Origin: Desulfobulbaceae bacterium
GTDB lineage: Bacteria; Desulfobacterota; Desulfobulbia; Desulfobulbales; Desulfobulbaceae
NCBI GenBank assembly: GCA_003508005.1
Contig: DNUE01000049.1
Location: 1-21,808 of the forward strand
Direction: 5' to 3'
Length of the DNA: 21,808 bases
The notes under the pieces were generated by a model. The model ran no database searches. It was not told the origin of the DNA and saw nothing but the letters and a program-made list of their open reading frames with translations. A program made the position numbers and the translations under genes. Shown piece by piece: positions 21,263-21,808 of this stretch (the stretch's first letter is position 1; each line of letters starts with the position of its first letter).

Positions 21263-21808
21263 TCAGGATACCCGGAAGATCTCCTCGATGGTGGTCATGC
21301 CGGACATCACCTTCTGCAGGCCGTCCTGCCGCAGGGTGATCATATCGCCGGCCGCCAGGGCACGCCTGCGGATCTGATTTGAGTCCGAGGTGGTCAGGAT
21401 GAAGTTCTTCAGATCCTCGGTCATCACCATCAGTTCAAAAATGCCGATCCTTCCCTGATAGCCGGTATTCAGGCACTCCGGACAGCCACGACTCCGGAAC
21501 AGGGGACGATCGCCCAAATCCTCGGGTACCAAGCCGACCTGGGCCAGGTATTCTCGCCCCGGCGTGAATTCCTCCGAACAGTTGGTGCAGACCTTGCGCA
21601 CCAGGCGCTGGGCCAGGATGGCATTGATCGACGAAGACACCAGAAAGGACTCCACTCCCATGTCAACCAGACGGGTTATGGCACTGGCCGCATCGTTGGT
21701 ATGCAGGGTGGAAAAGACCAAATGGCCGGTCAAGGCCGACTGGATGGCGATCTCCGCGGTTTCCAGGTCCCGGATCTCGCCCACCAGGATGACGTCGGGG
21801 TCCTGGCG
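21263..21808 (-). CDS. Type II secretion / type IV pilus ATPase GspE/PilB, C-terminal part (cut by window edge)
   Basis: This is the hexameric ATPase that powers pseudopilus or pilus assembly. 181 residues are visible, beginning RQDPDVILVGEIRDLETAE (Walker B region) and continuing with the His box ALTGHLVFSTLHTNDA. A metal-binding tetracysteine follows, VCTNC ... GCPEC, which is typical of GspE/PilB and absent from retraction ATPases of the PilT type. The end has DGLQKVMSGMTTIEEIFRV, the usual family tail. The Walker A part lies beyond the window, so the full length is unknown. It is transcribed toward the gspF-like gene rather than ahead of it in the same direction, which is unusual. Confidence 0.94.
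   Translation of the reverse strand, partial: RQDPDVILVGEIRDLETAEIAIQSALTGHLVFSTLHTNDAASAITRLVDMGVESFLVSSSINAILAQRLVRKVCTNCSEEFTPGREYLAQVGLVPEDLGDRPLFRSRGCPECLNTGYQGRIGIFELMVMTEDLKNFILTTSDSNQIRRRALAAGDMITLRQDGLQKVMSGMTTIEEIFRVS

Overview
The window looks like chromosomal DNA of a GC-rich, anaerobic Gram-negative bacterium, most likely a Desulfobacterota (deltaproteobacterial) lineage such as Desulfobulbales. This is an inference from the mix of genes: two-subunit type GlyRS, FolE2-type cyclohydrolase, a membrane-anchored two-haem mini-cytochrome, a geranylgeranyl-reductase-like flavoprotein, type II secretion/type IV pilus parts and a SelW-like selenoprotein. No rRNA, tRNA, CRISPR array, transposase or phage gene was seen.

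Left block (1-8603), all on the minus strand, read right to left: purA, rpoZ, dnaJ, dksA, galT, a lone receiver protein, a FolE2 homologue, glyS and the start of ftsY (cut by the window edge). This is a housekeeping row: purine synthesis, RNA polymerase omega subunit, chaperone, RNA polymerase-binding factor, sugar-nucleotide metabolism, glycyl-tRNA charging and membrane protein targeting. purA has a near-ideal sigma70 promoter and a leader that looks like a small attenuator. A terminator-like hairpin separates the receiver gene from folE2-glyS-ftsY. The FolE2 homologue has lost the residues expected to bind the catalytic metal.

Middle block (8850-15597), plus strand: a TerC-family membrane protein, a geranylgeranyl-reductase-family flavoprotein and a large multidomain outer-membrane-type lipoprotein. 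After a 325-base intergenic stretch with several hairpins come a small membrane-anchored two-haem cytochrome, a PpsR-type PEP synthase/PPDK regulator, an alpha/beta hydrolase and a dCMP deaminase.

Right block (15776-21808): recN and, overlapping its end, a PP-loop tRNA-thiolation-like ATPase (minus). A DtxR/MntR-type regulator (plus) is divergent from recN and shares its short promoter region. Facing the regulator, tail to tail, is a small minus-strand gene whose 11th codon is an in-frame TGA. This is a SelW/Rdx-type selenoprotein with a CxxU redox motif and a bacterial SECIS-like hairpin at the right distance, and ordinary ORF calling would miss it. Next come a GspF/PilC inner-membrane protein (plus) and the C-terminal third of a GspE/PilB ATPase (minus, cut by the edge), placed convergently with a 351-base spacer that holds a large imperfect palindrome and a hexamer repeat.

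The strongest unusual items are the selenoprotein, the metal-site-less FolE2 homologue, the purA leader, the lipoprotein architecture and the palindromic spacer.
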